The notes under the pieces: generated by a model
The model's input: only the letters and a program-made list of their open reading frames with translations
What the model was told of the DNA's origin: nothing
The model's database searches: none
Assembly: GCA_016931115.1 (NCBI GenBank)
Contig: JAFGFM010000135.1
Span: 1-33,477 of the forward strand
Source: Deltaproteobacteria bacterium
GTDB taxonomy: Bacteria; Desulfobacterota; DSM-4660; Desulfatiglandales; HGW-15
Reading direction: 5' to 3'
DNA: 33,477 nt
Translations under genes and position numbers: made by a program
Shown: positions 31,097 through 33,477 of the stretch, one piece after another
How positions within the stretch are numbered: position 1 is the stretch's first letter
Layout: every line of letters begins with the position of its first letter

Positions 31097-33477
31097 TTGG
31101 GGTATACATCTATTCGTGACAATCACTCTCATGGTACTGTTGGAGATTTTTTAAAACAGGTTATTAGTAACAACTCAGATGTTTCTATAGTTTCTGCATA
31201 TTTCACAATATATGCGTACCATCACCTGAAAGAAAACCTGGATCAAATCAATGGACTTCGTTTTTTATTCGGTGAACCAAAATTCATCAAATCAATAGAC
31301 CCGGATAAGACAAATAATAAAAAATTTGAAATAGAAGATGACAGAATTGTTATTCCTATTGAAAGTCGCCTTGTGCAAAAACAGGTTGCCAGAGAATGTG
31401 CTGACTGGATAAAGAATAAGGTGGAAATCCGATCTATGGTAAAGCCAAATTTTCTACATGGAAAGATGTACCATATCAGACAAGAAAGTGGCATCGAAAA
31501 AGCCATAGCGGGAAGCTCCAATTTTACTGTTAATGGCCTTGGGCTTGGCGGAACTAAAAACATAGAACTTAATATAGTAATTGATAGTGACAGAGACAGG
31601 CTGGAACTCAAGGAGTGGTTTGATTCTATATGGGATGATAAAACCGGTATTGTAGAAGATGTAAAGGAGCAGGTATTAAAGTATCTTGAACAATTGTATT
31701 TAGAGAATGAACCCGAGTTCATCTACTTTAAAACCCTTTACCATATTTTTGAAGACTATCTGGATGAACAGAAAAAAGGTGGTCTCCTAAATGAACGCAC
31801 TGGTTTTTTTGACAGTGAAATATGGAATGCATTGTATGATTTCCAGAAAGATGGTGTAAAAGGTGCCATCAATAAAATTTTAAAGCATAATGGTTGTATT
31901 ATCGCTGATAGTGTAGGGCTGGGTAAAACTTACGAGGCATTAGCCATTATCAAATATTTTGAACTGTTAAACAGTCGTGTTCTTGTATTGTGCCCCAAAA
32001 AACTCTCAGGAAACTGGACAATATACCAGGCAAACCAGAACCACACATTGAATCCCTTTAAAAAAGACCGGTTCAACTACACTGTGCTTTATCATACAGA
32101 TATGGGCAGGAAAACCGGGTTGTCCGGGGCAAACGCTATTGATCTCGAAAACTTTAATTGGGGAGCCTATGACCTGGTTGTTATAGATGAATCACATAAT
32201 TTTAAGGGTAACCCTACAGAAAAGGTAGCTGATGATGGCAAGAAAAAATTAAACCGTGCAAAATGGTTAATGGAGGAAATAATTAAATCCGGTGTCAAAA
32301 CCAGGGTTCTTATGCTTTCTGCAACCCCGGTTAATAACAGCCTACGTGATCTGCGTAACCAGATTGCATTTATCACCGAAGGTAAAGAAGATGCTCTTTG
32401 GGAGTTGTGCAAAATTAAAGATATCAGCGCAACACTTAAAAATGCTCAAACACAGTTTACAGCCTGGGCTGATCATAAAAAAAATCCCAAAAGAGCCCTG
32501 AAACAGCTTCTTGAAAAACTGGATTCAGCCTTTTTCAAACTCCTGGATGAACTCACAATCGCCCGCTCAAGAAAACATATAAAAAGTTTTTATAAAATTG
32601 AATCGGTCGGAAAATTCCCTGAAAGGGAAAAGCCACATTCTGTTTATCCGGGGATAGACCTTAATAATCGCTTCCCTTCCTATGACAGGCTCAATAAACA
32701 GATACTTGAATATAAACTTACTGTTTTCAATCCATCAAAATATGTTAAAGATGAAAAGAAACAAAAATACGAAGAGATCGCTGCATCTGAAGTTCTCGCC
32801 TTTAAACAGGAAGACCGTGAAAACTTTTTGATAGGCATGATGAAGATCAATTACCTGAAAAGGCTGGAAAGCTCCATAGAGTCCTTTGAGATATCAATGG
32901 ACAGAACCATCAGGAAGATAGAAAATCTTGAAAATAAGATCAACGCATTCTTAAGTCTGAAAAGTTGTTCACAGGAAGAAACCCTTGAAGGCCTTGAGCC
33001 GGATGAAGATGAGCTGGAAGAAAATGCAGAGGATATTGAACAGTGGCAGGTAGGTAAAAAACTAAAATTTGATCTTGCGGATCTTAAACTTGAAGAATGG
33101 CTTGCAGACCTCAAGAAAGATAAAGAGGCACTTTTAGATTTATATAACAATGCATGCGCAGTGACACCTGAAAGGGACGCAAAGCTTGCTGAACTGAAAA
33201 AATTGATTACAGAAAAGGTAAAGGCTCCTTTTAATGCCAATAATAAAAAGGTGATAGTGTTTACCGCATTTTCTGATACTGCACAATATATCTATTCAAA
33301 CATCAAAGAATGGTCTCTTAAAGAGGTTGGCATACACAGCGCCCTGGTATGCGGGAGTTATACCAGTACTACCTTAGGAAAAAATGATTATGACAGTATT
33401 TTAATGAATTTTTCACCTTTATCCAAGAATCGTTCAAAGATGGCATCTCTGGCCCAGGGTGAAGAGATCAATCTTCT
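31097..33477 (+). CDS. PLD-domain SNF2-type helicase, 3' end beyond window
   Basis: At least 793 residues. The start is TTG 31097: AAGGAG at 31082-31087 lies 9 nt upstream, an in-frame TAG is at 31088-31090, and the first ATG (31436) would cut the N-terminal domain. Residues 1-200 form a phospholipase D-like domain with HGKMYHI (His121, Lys123) and GSSNFTVNGL, an HKD-type motif. A superfamily 2 helicase follows: Walker A IIADSVGLGKTYEALAI near 270-285, DEAH-box form VVIDESHNFKG near 360-370, motif III LMLSATPVNNS near 405. Residues about 585-660 are a charged coiled coil, then KKVIVFTAFSDTAQYIYSN starts the second RecA-like domain. PLD plus SNF2 helicases are common in restriction-like and other defence loci (related parts occur in DISARM). 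Partners would lie downstream, outside the window. Confidence 0.88.
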   Translation, partial: MGYTSIRDNHSHGTVGDFLKQVISNNSDVSIVSAYFTIYAYHHLKENLDQINGLRFLFGEPKFIKSIDPDKTNNKKFEIEDDRIVIPIESRLVQKQVARECADWIKNKVEIRSMVKPNFLHGKMYHIRQESGIEKAIAGSSNFTVNGLGLGGTKNIELNIVIDSDRDRLELKEWFDSIWDDKTGIVEDVKEQVLKYLEQLYLENEPEFIYFKTLYHIFEDYLDEQKKGGLLNERTGFFDSEIWNALYDFQKDGVKGAINKILKHNGCIIADSVGLGKTYEALAIIKYFELLNSRVLVLCPKKLSGNWTIYQANQNHTLNPFKKDRFNYTVLYHTDMGRKTGLSGANAIDLENFNWGAYDLVVIDESHNFKGNPTEKVADDGKKKLNRAKWLMEEIIKSGVKTRVLMLSATPVNNSLRDLRNQIAFITEGKEDALWELCKIKDISATLKNAQTQFTAWADHKKNPKRALKQLLEKLDSAFFKLLDELTIARSRKHIKSFYKIESVGKFPEREKPHSVYPGIDLNNRFPSYDRLNKQILEYKLTVFNPSKYVKDEKKQKYEEIAASEVLAFKQEDRENFLIGMMKINYLKRLESSIESFEISMDRTIRKIENLENKINAFLSLKSCSQEETLEGLEPDEDELEENAEDIEQWQVGKKLKFDLADLKLEEWLADLKKDKEALLDLYNNACAVTPERDAKLAELKKLITEKVKAPFNANNKKVIVFTAFSDTAQYIYSNIKEWSLKEVGIHSALVCGSYTSTTLGKNDYDSILMNFSPLSKNRSKMASLAQGEEINL

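Noticed and set aside
31243-31722. Minus-strand frame of 159 residues opposite the helicase
   Set aside because: It is antisense to the HKD domain region of the PLD-SNF2 protein, Ser-rich and without a ribosome site.

Overview
The window looks like chromosomal DNA of a Gram-negative, deltaproteobacterial-type organism (Desulfobacterota or a relative, possibly a gliding or surface-living sulfate reducer). The evidence is a TIGR02147/DUF4423 protein, a SelD that is itself a selenoprotein, a Myxococcus-like motility/envelope cluster with an AgmX/PglI C-terminal domain and an OMP_myx_plus-type barrel, moderate GC and strong AGGAGG ribosome sites. The assignment is inferred from gene content, not from a marker gene.

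Layout. 1-710 (-): 3'-truncated TIGR02147-family gene. 1059-2108 (+): selD with an in-frame UGA at codon 19 and a SECIS-like hairpin just after it. 2660-19300 (+): a 12-gene, roughly 16.6 kb gene train with overlaps or short gaps, closed by a strong intrinsic terminator at 19325-19364. It encodes a TolQ/ExbB channel, two TolR/ExbD proteins (one with Asn where the proton-carrying Asp should be), a small exported protein, an FHA-transmembrane-TonB-like AgmX protein, an outer-membrane barrel, two TPR proteins, a repeat-rich lipoprotein, a thrombospondin-type-3 protein, a von Willebrand A lipoprotein with an intact MIDAS motif, and a PPC-domain lipoprotein. The set closely parallels the Agl motor, Glt trans-envelope complex and CglB adhesin of Myxococcus xanthus gliding. 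It is the best candidate here for a little-described system: a motor-driven machine coupled to calcium-binding surface proteins.

19610-25273 (+): a TonB2-type energy-transduction operon (DUF3450, long ExbB/TtpC-like, ExbB, ExbD, ExbD, TonB, TPR). 25353-27698 (+): a BlaI/MecI-type repressor and an M56 (BlaR1-like) membrane metalloprotease whose C-terminus is a TonB domain instead of a penicillin sensor. The TonB operon promoter carries three TTAC-N4-GTAA boxes spaced exactly 18 bp apart, and the blaI promoter carries a closely related box. This suggests that the protease/repressor pair controls TonB expression in response to a TonB-linked signal.

27.7-33.5 kb is an accessory region: GAGCTTT-type heptamer repeats, a 5'-truncated AlbA_2-family regulator, an ORF6N-like remnant, an orphan small gene, a toxin-antitoxin pair (MqsR-like toxin with an MqsA/Panacea hybrid antitoxin, minus strand) and the start of a large PLD-SNF2 helicase gene that runs off the window and may belong to a defence locus. 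I saw no rRNA, tRNA, complete insertion sequence or CRISPR array.
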